DNA of 64,000 bases, taken from Comamonas sp. lk. Lineage in GTDB: Bacteria > Pseudomonadota > Gammaproteobacteria > Burkholderiales > Burkholderiaceae_C. The notes beneath the pieces are model-generated. The model was not told the origin of the DNA. It ran no database searches and was given only the letters and a program-made list of their open reading frames with translations. The stretch spans positions 248,001 through 312,000 of the forward strand of contig CAMELV010000001.1 of assembly GCA_945925985.1 (NCBI GenBank), in the 5' to 3' direction. The position numbers were made by a program, and so were the translations under genes. Positions 10,039 to 19,575 of this stretch are shown in pieces. Position 1 is the first letter of the stretch, and every line of letters starts with the position of its first letter.

Positions 10039-11018
10039 CGGGGGGCTCCGGTGGCACTGACGTCCAGACGCAGGCAATGGGCGACATGACCGGGTGCCAG
10101 CGTGTGCACCGTCGGCTGGGTCTGGGCGCATTCGGGTCCGGCCTGCGGGCAGCGACCGGCAAAAGGGCAACCCGGTGCCAGGTCAGCCAATTCGGGCACG
10201 CTGCCCTCTATGGTGCTCAGGCGGGTGCCGCGCGGTGCGCCCAACTGCGGCCGCGCGCCAAACAGGCCGCGTGTGTAGGGGTGGCGCATGCCGGCAAACA
10301 CCGTGGCGGTAGGCCCGCTTTCCATGACTCGGCCGCCGTACATCACCATCATGTGCGCCACGTTTTCGGCAATCACGCCGAGGTCGTGAGAAATCAGCAA
10401 CAGGGCCATGCCGCGTTCCTGCACCAGGTCGGCGATCAGGTCCAAAATTTGCCCCTGGATGGTCACATCCAGCGCCGTGGTCGGCTCATCGGCAATCAGT
10501 AAATCGGGCCCGCAGGCCAGGGCCATGGCAATCGTGATGCGCTGGCGTTGGCCGCCGGAAAACTGGTGCGGATAAGCGTCCGCCCGGCGTGCGGCATCTG
10601 CAATACCAACCCGCTCCAGCAAGGCGATGGCCTGTTGTCGCGCTGCGCGCGCCGTGGCGCCGCGGTGCAGCATCAGCGGCTCGGCCACCTGGTGACCAAT
10701 GGTGTGGACCGGGTTCAGCGCCGTCATCGGCTCCTGAAAAATCATGCCGATGCGGTTGCCGCGCAGGCGTCGCATGGCCGCGTCGGGCAGGCCCACCAGC
10801 TCCTGGCCGTCAAAGGCGATGCTGCCAGAGGTGAGCGCCCGCTCAGGCAGCAAACCCATCAGGGCCATGGCGGTGATTGATTTGCCACAACCCGACTCAC
10901 CAATTAGGCCCACTGTCTGGCCTTTTTCCAGGCTGAAGCTGAGCTCGCGCACGGCCTTAGCCGGGCCACGCTGCGTTTGCAACTGCACACTCAGGTTGTG
11001 GACGGCGAGCAGGGCCAT
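10035..11018 (-). CDS. Peptide-type ABC transporter ATP-binding protein (DppD-like)
   Basis: 327 residues. Walker [10 protein letters not shown], signature [15 protein letters not shown], Walker [13 protein letters not shown] and switch histidine [10 protein letters not shown] are all present, as is the C-terminal [14 protein letters not shown] cluster typical of DppD/OppD. The start codon follows directly on the permease stop and its stop overlaps the next ATPase start, indicating translational coupling inside one operon. Confidence 0.93.
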   Translation of the reverse strand: MALLAVHNLSVQLQTQRGPAKAVRELSFSLEKGQTVGLIGESGCGKSITAMALMGLLPERALTSGSIAFDGQELVGLPDAAMRRLRGNRIGMIFQEPMTALNPVHTIGHQVAEPLMLHRGATARAARQQAIALLERVGIADAARRADAYPHQFSGGQRQRITIAMALACGPDLLIADEPTTALDVTIQGQILDLIADLVQERGMALLLISHDLGVIAENVAHMMVMYGGRVMESGPTATVFAGMRHPYTRGLFGARPQLGAPRGTRLSTIEGSVPELADLAPGCPFAGRCPQAGPECAQTQPTVHTLAPGHVAHCLRLDVSATGAPR

Positions 11019-11861
11019 TCAGCGCTTTCGGGCCAGCCGTGGGTCCAGCAGGTCGCGCAGGCCGTCACCGAGCAGGTTCAGCCCCAGCACGGCCAGCGCG
11101 ATGGCCAGGCCGGGGAACACCGCCAGCAGCGGCGCCTGGAACAGCAGGGTTTGCGCCTCGGCCAGCATCCGGCCCCACGACGGCTGCGGCGGCTGGGTGC
11201 CCAAGCCCAGGTACGAGAGCGCAGCTTCTGCCAGGATCGCCAGTGCAAACTGAATGGTGGCCTGCACGATCAGCACCGACAGCATGTTGGGCAGCACGTG
11301 GTCGAGCGTGATGCGCCATGGCCCCTTGCCGCAGGCCCGCGCCGCCAGCACATACTCGCGTGACCAGATGGACCGGGCCGAGGCCCGGGTGATGCGTGCG
11401 AAGGTCGGGATGTTGAAGATGCCGATGGCAATGATGGCGTTGACGATGCCCGCGCCGAACAGCGCCGTCAGCATGATGGCCGACAAAATCGCCGGGAAGG
11501 CAAAGGTAAAGTCGGCCAGCCGCATGATCAGTTCCTCGAGCCAGCCGCCGCGCGCGGCCGCCATCAGGCCCAGCGCGGTGCCCACGGCCAGTCCAATGCT
11601 GACCGCGATCAGGCCAACCATGATCGAGTTGCGCGCGCCCACCAGCAGCAGGGATGCGACATCCCGTCCAAAGGGGTCAGTGCCCAGCCAGTGCAGGCTG
11701 CCTGGCGGCTGCAACTTGGCCGCCATGTCCACCTCGTAGGGCGACCAGGGCGTCCAGACCAGTGACAGGCCGGCCGCCAGCAACAGCAGCAGCGTCAGCA
11801 CGCCGCCGATCAGGAAGCTACGGTGTGCCAGGGCGCGGCGGGCCAAGCCGGTTGGGTTCAT
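11019..11861 (-). CDS. Peptide-type ABC transporter permease (DppC-like)
   Basis: 280 residues with about six membrane segments. It has the N-terminal OppC/DppC-type segment (FLIGGVLTLLLLLAAGLSLVW), the periplasmic motif HWLGTDPFGRDV that is diagnostic for DppC, and the ATPase-coupling EAA loop (YVLAARACGKG). It forms the inner-membrane channel with the DppB-like subunit encoded upstream, whose stop codon overlaps its start by 4 bp. Confidence 0.93.
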   Translation of the reverse strand: MNPTGLARRALAHRSFLIGGVLTLLLLLAAGLSLVWTPWSPYEVDMAAKLQPPGSLHWLGTDPFGRDVASLLLVGARNSIMVGLIAVSIGLAVGTALGLMAAARGGWLEELIMRLADFTFAFPAILSAIMLTALFGAGIVNAIIAIGIFNIPTFARITRASARSIWSREYVLAARACGKGPWRITLDHVLPNMLSVLIVQATIQFALAILAEAALSYLGLGTQPPQPSWGRMLAEAQTLLFQAPLLAVFPGLAIALAVLGLNLLGDGLRDLLDPRLARKR

Positions 11862-12808
11862 GTGTCGCTGGCTTTCACGCGCGGGTCAATCACGGCGTAA
11901 AGCACATCCACCACAAAGTTCACCACAATCACCATGGTGGCCAGCAGCATCACGCAGTTGCGCACCACGATCAGGTCGCGGTTGGAGATGGACTGGAAGA
12001 TCAGCCGACCCAGCCCGGGCAGGTAGAACACGTTTTCGACCACGATGGTGCCGGCCAGCAGGTTGGCAAATTGCAGGCCCATCACCGTCACCACCGGGAT
12101 CATGGCGTTGCGCAGCACATGGCGCCACAGCGTCGCCCGCTGCGACAGGCCTTTGGCGCGGGCAGTCCGCACAAAATCTTCACGCAGCACCTCCAGCACC
12201 GCCGAGCGCGTGATGCGGGCCAGAATCGCGGCCTGCACCACGGCCAGCGACAGCGCGGGCAGCAGCAGCGCCTTGAGCGCGTCGACCACACCCTCATCCC
12301 AGCCCGGAAAGCCGCCCGCCGAAAACCATTGCAAGTGCACCGAGAACAACAAAATCAGCAGGATGGCAAACCAGAAGTTGGGCACCGCAATGCCAATCTG
12401 GGTCAGCCCCATCAGGCCGACATCGCCCAGCCGGTTGTGGCGCGAAGCCGCGTACACCCCCACCACCAGCGCCAGCACAGTGGTCAGCGCCATGGCCATC
12501 ACGGCCAGCGGCACGGTCAGCGCAAGCCGTTCCAAAACCAGTTCAAGCACCGGGCTGCTGTAGGCGTAGCTGGTACCTAACTCGCCCACCAGCATGCCGC
12601 TGACCCACTGCCAGTAGCGCTGCATCGGCGGCAGGTCGAGCCCCAGCTTGACGGCCAGCGCCTGCACGGCCTCGGGCGCGGCATCCGGCCCCATCAGCAT
12701 CTGGGCAGCATTGCCTGGGAGGATTTCAAGCACCAGAAAGACCACCACCGAGGCTCCGGCCAGGGTGGCCAGCAGCGTCAGCAGACGCTTTAGCAGGAAC
12801 AGGCTCAT
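11858..12808 (-). CDS. Peptide-type ABC transporter permease (DppB-like)
   Basis: 316 residues from ATG 12808, chosen because the first membrane helix (LLKRLLTLLATLAGASVVVFLVL) starts immediately after it. Six helices and the coupling loop DFVRTARAKGLSQ are typical of DppB. First gene of the minus-strand operon dppB-C-D-F-like, binding protein, amidase, TPR. Its promoter would lie in the roughly 77 bp shared with the divergent ferredoxin gene; I could not pick out a clear box. Confidence 0.92.
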   Translation of the reverse strand: MSLFLLKRLLTLLATLAGASVVVFLVLEILPGNAAQMLMGPDAAPEAVQALAVKLGLDLPPMQRYWQWVSGMLVGELGTSYAYSSPVLELVLERLALTVPLAVMAMALTTVLALVVGVYAASRHNRLGDVGLMGLTQIGIAVPNFWFAILLILLFSVHLQWFSAGGFPGWDEGVVDALKALLLPALSLAVVQAAILARITRSAVLEVLREDFVRTARAKGLSQRATLWRHVLRNAMIPVVTVMGLQFANLLAGTIVVENVFYLPGLGRLIFQSISNRDLIVVRNCVMLLATMVIVVNFVVDVLYAVIDPRVKASDT

Positions 12809-12882
12809 GGTGCAGCCAAAGCGCGGATAATTCGGACCATGTGTACAGGCAATGTTGTGAGGTTGACCGGGGTGGATGGTAA

Positions 12883-13155
<273 letters not shown>

Positions 13156-13179
13156 GCCGGCATCGTCCAGCTTGTCCGC

Positions 13180-13644
13180 TCAGGGCTTGCTGTCATCTTT
13201 GGCTGCTGCCGCTGTTTTTGGCGCTGGTTTTTTCTTTTTGACCGGCTGATCAGCGGGCACTTGCGCCTTGAAGTCGCCCTCGGCCTTGGCTTTCGTTTTT
13301 TTTGTGGTCTTCTTTGGCGCTGCGCTGTCTCGGGGCTGAGATGCGGTGGCCGATGGTGCCATGGTCGGCTTTTTTGAGGCCGTCAGCGCTTGTTGCTCGG
13401 TTTTCTCTTTCTTCAACCGGGCTTGCTCCAGGGTATCGGCTGCCTTGGCGTTACGCGCGCTGGCCTGGTCGGAGGCCTTCTTTTGCTCGCTGGTTCTGGT
13501 ATCTGCCGCGTCCACGAGCGTTCCGCCCGGACAGGGCTGCTGGCTGTAGGTATTGCCGCACTTATAGACATTTTGGCCCCAAGCCCCCGTCCCTATTGGG
13601 TTTATAGCTATTAAAAAAATAGCAACTAGCATGCGATTCTGCAT
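13180..13644 (-). CDS. DUF4124-like exported protein
   Basis: 154 residues. N-terminal signal peptide (MLVAIFLIAINPIGTGAWG) followed by the DUF4124-type motif VYKCGNTYSQQPCPGGT, a Lys/Glu-rich helical segment and a Lys/Pro/Ala-rich tail. The hydrophobic core of the signal peptide is encoded exactly by a copy of the 17-bp palindromic repeat (13607-13623). Function unknown; periplasmic location inferred. Confidence 0.75.
   Translation of the reverse strand: MQNRMLVAIFLIAINPIGTGAWGQNVYKCGNTYSQQPCPGGTLVDAADTRTSEQKKASDQASARNAKAADTLEQARLKKEKTEQQALTASKKPTMAPSATASQPRDSAAPKKTTKKTKAKAEGDFKAQVPADQPVKKKKPAPKTAAAAKDDSKP
13607..13623. repeat. 17-bp palindromic repeat inside a signal-peptide coding region
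   Basis: GCTATTAAAAAAATAGC: 5-bp arms around an A/T spacer. Read on the minus strand in frame it encodes Ala-Ile-Phe-Leu-Ile-Ala, the hydrophobic core of the DUF4124 protein's signal peptide. Related copies are at 17737-17753 and 58602-58618. Confidence 0.7.
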
Positions 13645-13683
13645 CGGGAGCTCCCTGTGTTGTGCTTGTATTCGACCCTGATT

Positions 13684-14298
13684 TCAGGGCGGCAACGGCT
13701 CAGGCCGGGCTGGTTTAGGCCGTGGCGGCTTGCTGGTGTGCACCAGCAATGTCGCTTTGGCCATGTCGCCTGCCCACAGCGACGGCCAAGCCGTCAAGGC
13801 GCGGACAATGGTTTGCTCAATGGCAATGCGGTGGTCCTGTGATGGCTTTTTCAGCACCCAGTCCACCACCTCGGCTCGGTCCCCTGGGTGCCCAACGCCC
13901 AGGCGCAACCGCCAGTAGTCGCCGGTGCCAAGCTGCGCGTGGATGTCGCGCAAGCCATTGTGACCGGCGTGACTGCCGCCAAATTTGAGTTTGGCCTCAC
14001 CCGGGACCACGTCAAGCTCGTCATGGGCGACCAGAACATCTGCGGGCGCAATCTTGTAAAAGCGGGCCAAGGCCGCAACAGAACGGCCGCTCAGGTTCAT
14101 GAAGGCCTGCGGCTTGAGCAACCAAAGTGGCTGGTCCCCAACCGTGGTGCGAGCCACCAGAGCCTGGTAGTTCTTGTCAAAGGCCCAGTGTGCCTTGAGC
14201 TGCAGCGCCAAAGCGTCAACAAACCAGAAGCCGGCGTTGTGCCGGGTCTGTTCATAAGCAGGGCCGGGGTTGCCCAGGCCCACCATCAAGCTGATCAT
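13684..14298 (-). CDS. pth: Peptidyl-tRNA hydrolase
   Basis: 204 residues from ATG 14298 (the frame stays open upstream but only this start yields the family N-terminus [24 protein letters not shown]). Pth cleaves the ester bond of peptidyl-tRNA released from stalled ribosomes. The catalytic His is in RHNAGF, the Asp in HDELDV, and the substrate-binding Asn residues in FMNLSG and GHNGLRDI are present. It follows rplY, separated by a terminator-like hairpin. Confidence 0.96.
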   Translation of the reverse strand: MISLMVGLGNPGPAYEQTRHNAGFWFVDALALQLKAHWAFDKNYQALVARTTVGDQPLWLLKPQAFMNLSGRSVAALARFYKIAPADVLVAHDELDVVPGEAKLKFGGSHAGHNGLRDIHAQLGTGDYWRLRLGVGHPGDRAEVVDWVLKKPSQDHRIAIEQTIVRALTAWPSLWAGDMAKATLLVHTSKPPRPKPARPEPLPP

Positions 14299-14362
14299 GC
14301 GGTGATTATCAGATGAACGCGGCGTGTGGGTCTGCAGGTTTGAAGCCGATGACTCCCAGAAA

Positions 14363-14390
14363 ACAAAACAGCCCACGCTGGGTGGGCTGT
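14363..14390 (-). terminator. Rho-independent terminator after rplY
   Basis: On the minus strand ACAGCCCACC, a short CAGC loop and GTGGGCTGT are followed by TTTGTTTT. It lies between rplY and pth and would separate the two transcripts at least in part. Confidence 0.75.
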
Positions 14391-14441
14391 GAGTCCTAGG
14401 CGCTGCCTTGGGTGGCCGCGCTGGTAGGCGTACCTTGCGGC

Positions 14442-15134
14442 TTACTTCTTGGCAGCCGTTTTGGCTGCGGGAGTTTTGGCTGCGGGTGTTTTGGCCGCAG
14501 GTGCCTTGGCAGCCGGTTTACCGGCAGCCTTGGCGGCGGGCGCCGCAGCTGCGTCGGGAGCGGGCACCTCTGCGCCGGCCACAGCCACCACCGAAACCAG
14601 CACCGGGTTGTTTTTGCCGCGGGTGACAGCGGTGACACCCTTGGGCAGCGTCACATCGGCCAGGTGCAGGGATGCGCCTTTCTTCAGGCCGCTCAGATCA
14701 ACCGCGATGAATTCGGGCAGGTCGGCGGGCAGGCACAGCACCTCAATCTCGGTGATCACGTGGTTGGCAATGCACCCGTCGGTCTTGATGGCCGGTGAGT
14801 TTTCGTCACCGCTGTAGTGCAGTGGCACCTTCATGTGCAATTTGGTGTTGGCGTCCACGCGTTGGAAGTCAATGTGCAACACCAGTTGCTTGAACGGGTG
14901 CATCTGCACGTCGCGCAGCAGGACCTGGTGGTTGCTGCCGGCGATGTCCATCTCCAGCACCGATGAATGGAACGCTTCCTTTTTAAGGGCGTGCCACAGG
15001 GCGTTGTGATCGAGCTCGATCATTTTCGGTTCGGCAGCACCACCGTAAACGATGCCGGGTGTGCGACCGGTGATGCGGAGACGGCGGCTCGCACCCGTAC
15101 CCTGCTTGGCGCGCTCAAAAGCGACTAATTTCAT
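14442..15134 (-). CDS. rplY: 50S ribosomal protein L25 (general stress protein Ctc type)
   Basis: 230 residues: an N-terminal L25 domain that binds 5S rRNA, a TL5/CTC C-terminal domain (about residues 95-185), then a roughly 40-residue low-complexity tail of Ala, Lys, Pro and Thr (repeats of PAAKT). Such tails are common in Burkholderiales L25. The tail DNA is correspondingly repetitive. An AGGAG-type ribosome-binding site precedes the ATG. Located just downstream of prs, the standard order. Confidence 0.95.
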   Translation of the reverse strand: MKLVAFERAKQGTGASRRLRITGRTPGIVYGGAAEPKMIELDHNALWHALKKEAFHSSVLEMDIAGSNHQVLLRDVQMHPFKQLVLHIDFQRVDANTKLHMKVPLHYSGDENSPAIKTDGCIANHVITEIEVLCLPADLPEFIAVDLSGLKKGASLHLADVTLPKGVTAVTRGKNNPVLVSVVAVAGAEVPAPDAAAAPAAKAAGKPAAKAPAAKTPAAKTPAAKTAAKK

Positions 15135-15178
15135 AATTTACTCCTGGAGGAGCCCACCGCGACCAGTGCGACTCCGGT

Positions 15179-15213
15179 TAAAAAAAGCCCGCGGCAACTC
15201 AAGTGCGCCACGA
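15179..15213 (-). terminator. Probable rho-independent terminator after prs
   Basis: On the minus strand CGTGGC and GCCGCG form a 6-bp stem (one G-U pair) followed by GGC and a run of seven T. It lies between prs and rplY. Confidence 0.5.
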
Positions 15214-15230
15214 GCCCGCTTTGGTCTGGA

Positions 15231-16247
15231 TCAGAAAAGATTTTCCTGGTCCGAGAACAAACTCATGACGGATTCACCTTTCGCAATACGCTGAATGGTT
15301 TCCGCAAACAAGGGGGCAACGCTCAGTTGCCGTATCTTCCGACAGGCGGCGGCAGCCTCGGTGAGGGGAATGGTGTTGGTCACCACCACCTCGTCCAAGA
15401 CGTCACCATTGTTGATGCGCTCAATGGCTGGCCCAGAGAAAATCGGGTGGGTGCAATAGGCGTAGACTTTTTTCGCGCCACGCGCTTTCAGGATCTCCGC
15501 CGCTTTGACCAAGGTACCAGCGGTGTCGATCATGTCGTCCATGATGACGCAATTGCGGCCGTCCACCTCGCCAATCACGTGCATGACCTCGCTGACATTG
15601 GCCTTGGGCCGGCGCTTGTCAATGATGGCTAGATCGCAGTGCAACTGCTTGGCCAAGGCGCGTGCACGCACCACGCCGCCGACATCTGGCGAGACGACGA
15701 TGAGGTCGTCGTAGTTTTTTTGCCGCAGATCGCCCAGAAGTACAGGCGAGGCGTAGATGTTGTCGACTGGAATATCAAAAAAGCCCTGGATCTGGTCGGC
15801 ATGCAGGTCCATGGTCAGCACGCGCGCGACGCCGACGGCCTGCAGCATGTTGGCGACCACCTTGGCCGAGATTGGCACCCGACCCGAGCGTGGGCGTCGG
15901 TCCTGCCGCGCATAACCAAAATAGGGGATAACGGCGCTGATGCGCTCGGCCGAGGCGCGTTTAAGTGCGTCGACGATGATCAGCAACTCCATCAGGTTTT
16001 CGTTGGTCGGGGCGCAGGTCGACTGCACCACGAACACATCGCGTGCCCGCACGTTTTGGTTGATTTCGACCGACACCTCGCCGTCAGAGAAGCGGCCGAC
16101 CGTGGCCGACCCCAGGGAGATGTTGAGGTGATTGGCAATATCGGCGCCCATACCCGGATTGGCGTTGCCCGTGAACACCATGAAATCAGGGGTGTGGTTT
16201 GCCTGCGTGGTGATTTGGGACATTGGTTGACGATCAGTTGAGGTCAT
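15231..16247 (-). CDS. prs: Ribose-phosphate pyrophosphokinase
   Basis: Makes PRPP from ribose 5-phosphate and ATP for nucleotide, His and Trp synthesis. 338 residues from ATG 16247; the core protein begins at [12 protein letters not shown], so a start at ATG 16223 (330 residues) is equally possible. The ATP-binding stretch [18 protein letters not shown] and the PRPP loop [12 protein letters not shown], with [11 protein letters not shown] between them, are intact. Preceded by tRNA-Gln and ispE. Confidence 0.96.
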   Translation of the reverse strand: MTSTDRQPMSQITTQANHTPDFMVFTGNANPGMGADIANHLNISLGSATVGRFSDGEVSVEINQNVRARDVFVVQSTCAPTNENLMELLIIVDALKRASAERISAVIPYFGYARQDRRPRSGRVPISAKVVANMLQAVGVARVLTMDLHADQIQGFFDIPVDNIYASPVLLGDLRQKNYDDLIVVSPDVGGVVRARALAKQLHCDLAIIDKRRPKANVSEVMHVIGEVDGRNCVIMDDMIDTAGTLVKAAEILKARGAKKVYAYCTHPIFSGPAIERINNGDVLDEVVVTNTIPLTEAAAACRKIRQLSVAPLFAETIQRIAKGESVMSLFSDQENLF

Positions 16248-16314
16248 ATTGGCGCTGCAGGCGCATCACTCTAAATAACCAATCCAAACACCACGGGGGC
16301 GCAGACTGACATTT

Positions 16315-16391
16315 TGGCAGGGGAGGAAGGATTCGAACCTTCGCATGCTGGAATCAAAATCCAGTGCCTTAACCAACTTGGCGACTCCCCT
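16315..16391 (-). tRNA. tRNA-Gln(TTG)
   Basis: 77 nt including an encoded CCA. Acceptor AGGGGAG pairs with CTCCCCT, the D arm contains AGTTGGTTAA, the anticodon loop is TTTTGAT (anticodon TTG) and the T arm has GGTTCGAATCC. It lies between ispE and prs, as in many betaproteobacteria. Confidence 0.96.
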
Positions 16392-16429
16392 ACACGGGTG
16401 GATGGTTATTCGCCATCCACCTTCAATTT

Positions 16430-17269
16430 TTACGCTGGTGCCCACCCTGCGAGAGGGTGAACCCCGAGATTGCTGCACACCCGCGTCTGTAGCGATACCG
16501 GCGCGCGTTCGACCTGTAACGGTCGGTCAAGTTGCGCAAACACCGCGCTGCCCGAGCCGGTCATCCGGCCGCTAAGCCCCAGAGCTGCAAGCCAATCGAG
16601 GGCTTGTGTGACGCCTGGACAAAGCCTCTGCGCAACCCTCTGCAAGTCGTTTCGGCCAAAACCAAACGGGTTCGCAGAGAAGCCTGAAAGTATAGCAGTG
16701 TCACTGTCTCTTTTGAGTTCTGGGTCTGAGAAAATCGCATGGGTGGGCAGCCCGGAAGCGGGCTTGGCGACCAAAAATTTCGCGGGCGGCAGCGTGATCG
16801 GGGTCATGATGTCGCCTATGCCTTCGACCCAGGCATTGTGGCCACCCAAGAAAAAAGGCACATCGGCCCCCAAAGCCAAACCGATCGGAAGTAACTGGTC
16901 TAGCGGCCAGTTAAGTTGCCACAGGCGATTTAACGCGAGCAGCGTGGTCGCCGCATCAGATGATCCGCCGCCCATGCCGGCCTCGGCCGGAATGCGTTTC
17001 TCAATCCCGATGTGGACGCCAAGGCCGCACCCGCTGGCAAGCTGCAAGGCACGTGCGGCCCGCAGCACCAAGTCGTCGGCCGGGAGCTTGGCGCCCAAGT
17101 CCTCCCGGCTGATCAGCCCATCTGCCCTAATTTCCACGTGCAGCGTGTCGCACCAGTCGATCAGCATAAACACCGACTGCAGCAGGTGGTAACCGTCGGC
17201 ACGTCGGCCGGTGATGTGCAAAAACAGGTTCAGCTTGGCGGGTGCGCTGAGGTCGTAGAGGCGCTGCAT
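16430..17269 (-). CDS. ispE: 4-(cytidine 5'-diphospho)-2-C-methyl-D-erythritol kinase
   Basis: 279 residues from ATG 17269 (MQRLYDLSAPAKLNLFLHITGRR), the family start; the longer open frame upstream overlaps lolB and is rejected. A GHMP kinase of the MEP isoprenoid pathway. The ATP-binding loop PAEAGMGGGSSDAATTLLAL and the substrate Lys in PAKLNL are present, with ADGYH nearby. Follows lolB by 25 bp. Confidence 0.96.
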   Translation of the reverse strand: MQRLYDLSAPAKLNLFLHITGRRADGYHLLQSVFMLIDWCDTLHVEIRADGLISREDLGAKLPADDLVLRAARALQLASGCGLGVHIGIEKRIPAEAGMGGGSSDAATTLLALNRLWQLNWPLDQLLPIGLALGADVPFFLGGHNAWVEGIGDIMTPITLPPAKFLVAKPASGLPTHAIFSDPELKRDSDTAILSGFSANPFGFGRNDLQRVAQRLCPGVTQALDWLAALGLSGRMTGSGSAVFAQLDRPLQVERAPVSLQTRVCSNLGVHPLAGWAPA

Positions 17270-17294
17270 GGGCTTGGGTCGAGTCTGTGTGCCT

Positions 17295-17792
17295 TTATTG
17301 GTCCAGCACCACGCGCAACTCGGCCACGGGCAAGGGTAACTGGCGGCGCATCGTGATGCGACCGTTGGGGCGCTGTGACAAGTCGACTTGCCATCCGGCT
17401 GATGCGACAGGGTCGCCGGCCAGCCAGGCAAACAGGGCGGCGATGGGCAGCTCGGCTCCCAAGGTCTGCCGCATGAGCGCCCCGAGCGTGGCGAACTGCC
17501 GGACTTCCACATTGCTGCGAAGGGTGCTGCCCTCAGGCGTCCAGCTCAGGGCGGCCGCGGTGGTGCCCAGGGGGGTGAGAAGGGTTAGCGCCCCAGCCGG
17601 GGCGCTGCCACTGAGCTCAAAAGCGGCGGAGAAGACCTGCGCCGGTTCTGATTCAACCCGGAGGGCCAAGCGGCCGCGCCATGGTGAAAATTCGGTGCCA
17701 TTCATTACAGCAGGCCTCGTTGGCGCTGCACAGGATGCTATAAAAAAAACAGCGAATAACAGCGAAGCCGTTACCCTCACAGAGGGTCTCAC
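17295..17792 (-). CDS. lolB: Outer-membrane lipoprotein insertion protein LolB
   Basis: 165 residues. Signal peptide with lipobox FIASC (Cys about residue 21) and the LolB features WRGRLALRV and ALSWTPEG. LolB receives lipoproteins from LolA and inserts them in the outer membrane. Its start overlaps the end of the upstream TPR gene by 4 bp. The hydrophobic signal core AVFFIA is encoded by a dispersed palindrome copy (17737-17753). Confidence 0.92.
   Translation of the reverse strand: MRPSVRVTASLLFAVFFIASCAAPTRPAVMNGTEFSPWRGRLALRVESEPAQVFSAAFELSGSAPAGALTLLTPLGTTAAALSWTPEGSTLRSNVEVRQFATLGALMRQTLGAELPIAALFAWLAGDPVASAGWQVDLSQRPNGRITMRRQLPLPVAELRVVLDQ
17737..17753. repeat. 17-bp palindromic repeat inside the lolB signal peptide
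   Basis: GCTATAAAAAAAACAGC, a one-mismatch member of the GCTAT...ATAGC family. Read in frame on the minus strand it encodes Ala-Val-Phe-Phe-Ile-Ala of the LolB signal peptide. Confidence 0.6.
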
Positions 17793-19537
17793 AGCTTCAC
17801 ACGCAGGCGTTTGAGGGTATCGCGCAAGGTGTCGTTGTCAGGGCTCAGGGCCAAGCCCTCGCGCCAGACGTTCATGGCCTGCTCGCGTCGTCCCATGACC
17901 CACATGACTTCGCCTAGGTGGGCGGCAATCTCTGCGTCTGGGCGGGACTTGTAGGCGCTTTGCAGAATCCGCAAGGCCTCGGGAAAGTTGCCGCTTTTGA
18001 ACTCGACCCACCCCAGGCTGTCAGTGATGAAGGGATCGTCCGGGGCGAGTTCGAGCGCTTTTTTAATCAACTGGCGCGCTTCGGGCAGGCGCAGGTTACG
18101 TTCCGCCAGTGAGTAGCCCAATGCGTTGTAAGCGTGCTGGTAGTCAGGCTTGCTGGCAATGACACCGCGCAGCAGGCGCTCCATATCGTCAAATTTGCCG
18201 ATTTTTTCAGCCATCATGGCCAAATCGTAGGTGAGGTCGGCATCGCCTGGAAAGCGGTTCAGGCTGTCTGAGATCAGGTTGTAGGCAGCCTGGTACATCT
18301 TGGCTTCGCGCAGCAACTGGACTTCGGCGTTGAGCTTGAGGCGTGCCTCGGCCACAGTTTTTTCAGGCTGGCTGCGAATCAACTGGCGCGCCTCGTCAAC
18401 CTTGCCCTGGCGTGCCAGCATGCCGGCGCGACGCACCTGGGCATTGAGCAGTTCCTCGGGGCTCTCAATGCGCGCCAACCAGGCTTCCGCCTGCGCCATG
18501 TTTTTACGCTGCTCTGCAATCTGAGCCAGCGAGAGGAAAGCTTGCGCCAAGCCCCGGTCGGCAGCCCGAAGCGCAGTGCCAGCAGGGCGGGCGGGTATCA
18601 GTGCCACGTAGCGTTTGAAGCAAGTTTCGGCCAGGCCAAATTGGTTGTCGTCCAGCGCCAGGGCGCCACGCATGAGCCAGGCTTCGGCAAGCTCGGGCCG
18701 CTCGGTGGTGACCAAGTCGAGTTGACTGGCGGCCTCCGCGTAGCGACGGCCATCAATTAAGGCACGGGCGTAGTCCATGCGGACTTCGGGCTGTGGCTTG
18801 CCGTCAAGGTGTTTTTTCACCAGGGCTTCTGCTGCTGGTTGCCGGGCTGTCATGAGCGCCAGTGCGAGCAGGGCGGGCCCCTCTGCCTTGGCGTCAAGCG
18901 CTTGCCCCTTGCGTGCGGCGTCGAGTGCAGCGCTGCCATCTCCGGCCTCCATCCGCAGACGACCAATGGTGGTCCATGCGGCAACGCCGATCGCGGCTGT
19001 GCTGAGGTACTCGGCTAGGGCCTGCTCAACCGCTTGGGCGGCAGCTTTTTTGTCACTGGCACGGGCAAAGTAGCGCGGAATGGCGGTGACCGCGAGCGCC
19101 CGGTCCTTGGCCTCGGCGTTGGCAATTTCGCGTTTGAGCGGCTCGACGGTCTCGGCCAGCCGGTTCATACCGATCAGGATCTGAAGCGTGTACCGGTTGG
19201 CCTCCCGCGAGCTCGGCAGGGCCTGTCGCCAGGCGCGTGCTGCCTGTAACGCTGAGTCGCCGGAGCGGGCCTTGAGCGCGACCTCTACCGCGCGCTGGTA
19301 CAGCCTTGCGTCGCCGGTTTTGCGGGCGGCGTCCAGAATGAGTGAGAACGCGGCGCCTGGTTCGTCACCGTTGGCGTTGAGTTCACCCAGCAGCAATTGG
19401 TAAAACAGCGGGCCATCGAGCGCCGAGCTTTGGACTGGCGGAGCGGCGGCCGCAGCCGGTACGCCAAGGGTCTGCGCTTTCGCGCCGAGCGCGGCCAGCA
19501 GCAGGGCCAACAGTGTGAAACGTGGGGCAATACGCAT
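17789..19537 (-). CDS. Exported tetratricopeptide repeat protein
   Basis: 582 residues from ATG 19537, where a clear signal peptide begins (RFTLLALLLAALGAKAQ). Multiple TPR units follow; the C-terminal ones are the most regular (DYQHAYNALGYSLAERNLRLPEARQLIKKALELAPDDP split over two repeats, then AYKSRPDAEIAAHLGEVMWVMG). Probably periplasmic or outer-membrane associated. It precedes lolB and ispE with overlapping ends, an order conserved in Burkholderiales, which suggests an envelope role; specific function unknown. Confidence 0.85.
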   Translation of the reverse strand: MRIAPRFTLLALLLAALGAKAQTLGVPAAAAAPPVQSSALDGPLFYQLLLGELNANGDEPGAAFSLILDAARKTGDARLYQRAVEVALKARSGDSALQAARAWRQALPSSREANRYTLQILIGMNRLAETVEPLKREIANAEAKDRALAVTAIPRYFARASDKKAAAQAVEQALAEYLSTAAIGVAAWTTIGRLRMEAGDGSAALDAARKGQALDAKAEGPALLALALMTARQPAAEALVKKHLDGKPQPEVRMDYARALIDGRRYAEAASQLDLVTTERPELAEAWLMRGALALDDNQFGLAETCFKRYVALIPARPAGTALRAADRGLAQAFLSLAQIAEQRKNMAQAEAWLARIESPEELLNAQVRRAGMLARQGKVDEARQLIRSQPEKTVAEARLKLNAEVQLLREAKMYQAAYNLISDSLNRFPGDADLTYDLAMMAEKIGKFDDMERLLRGVIASKPDYQHAYNALGYSLAERNLRLPEARQLIKKALELAPDDPFITDSLGWVEFKSGNFPEALRILQSAYKSRPDAEIAAHLGEVMWVMGRREQAMNVWREGLALSPDNDTLRDTLKRLRVKL

Positions 19538-19575
19538 CAGACCATAATAATCTATGCCAGCCCTGATTGTTTGTA

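Noticed and set aside
14442..14560. Tandem repeat locus in the rplY 3' end
   Set aside because: It is the coding sequence of the Ala/Lys/Pro-rich tail common in Burkholderiales L25, not an independent repeat element.
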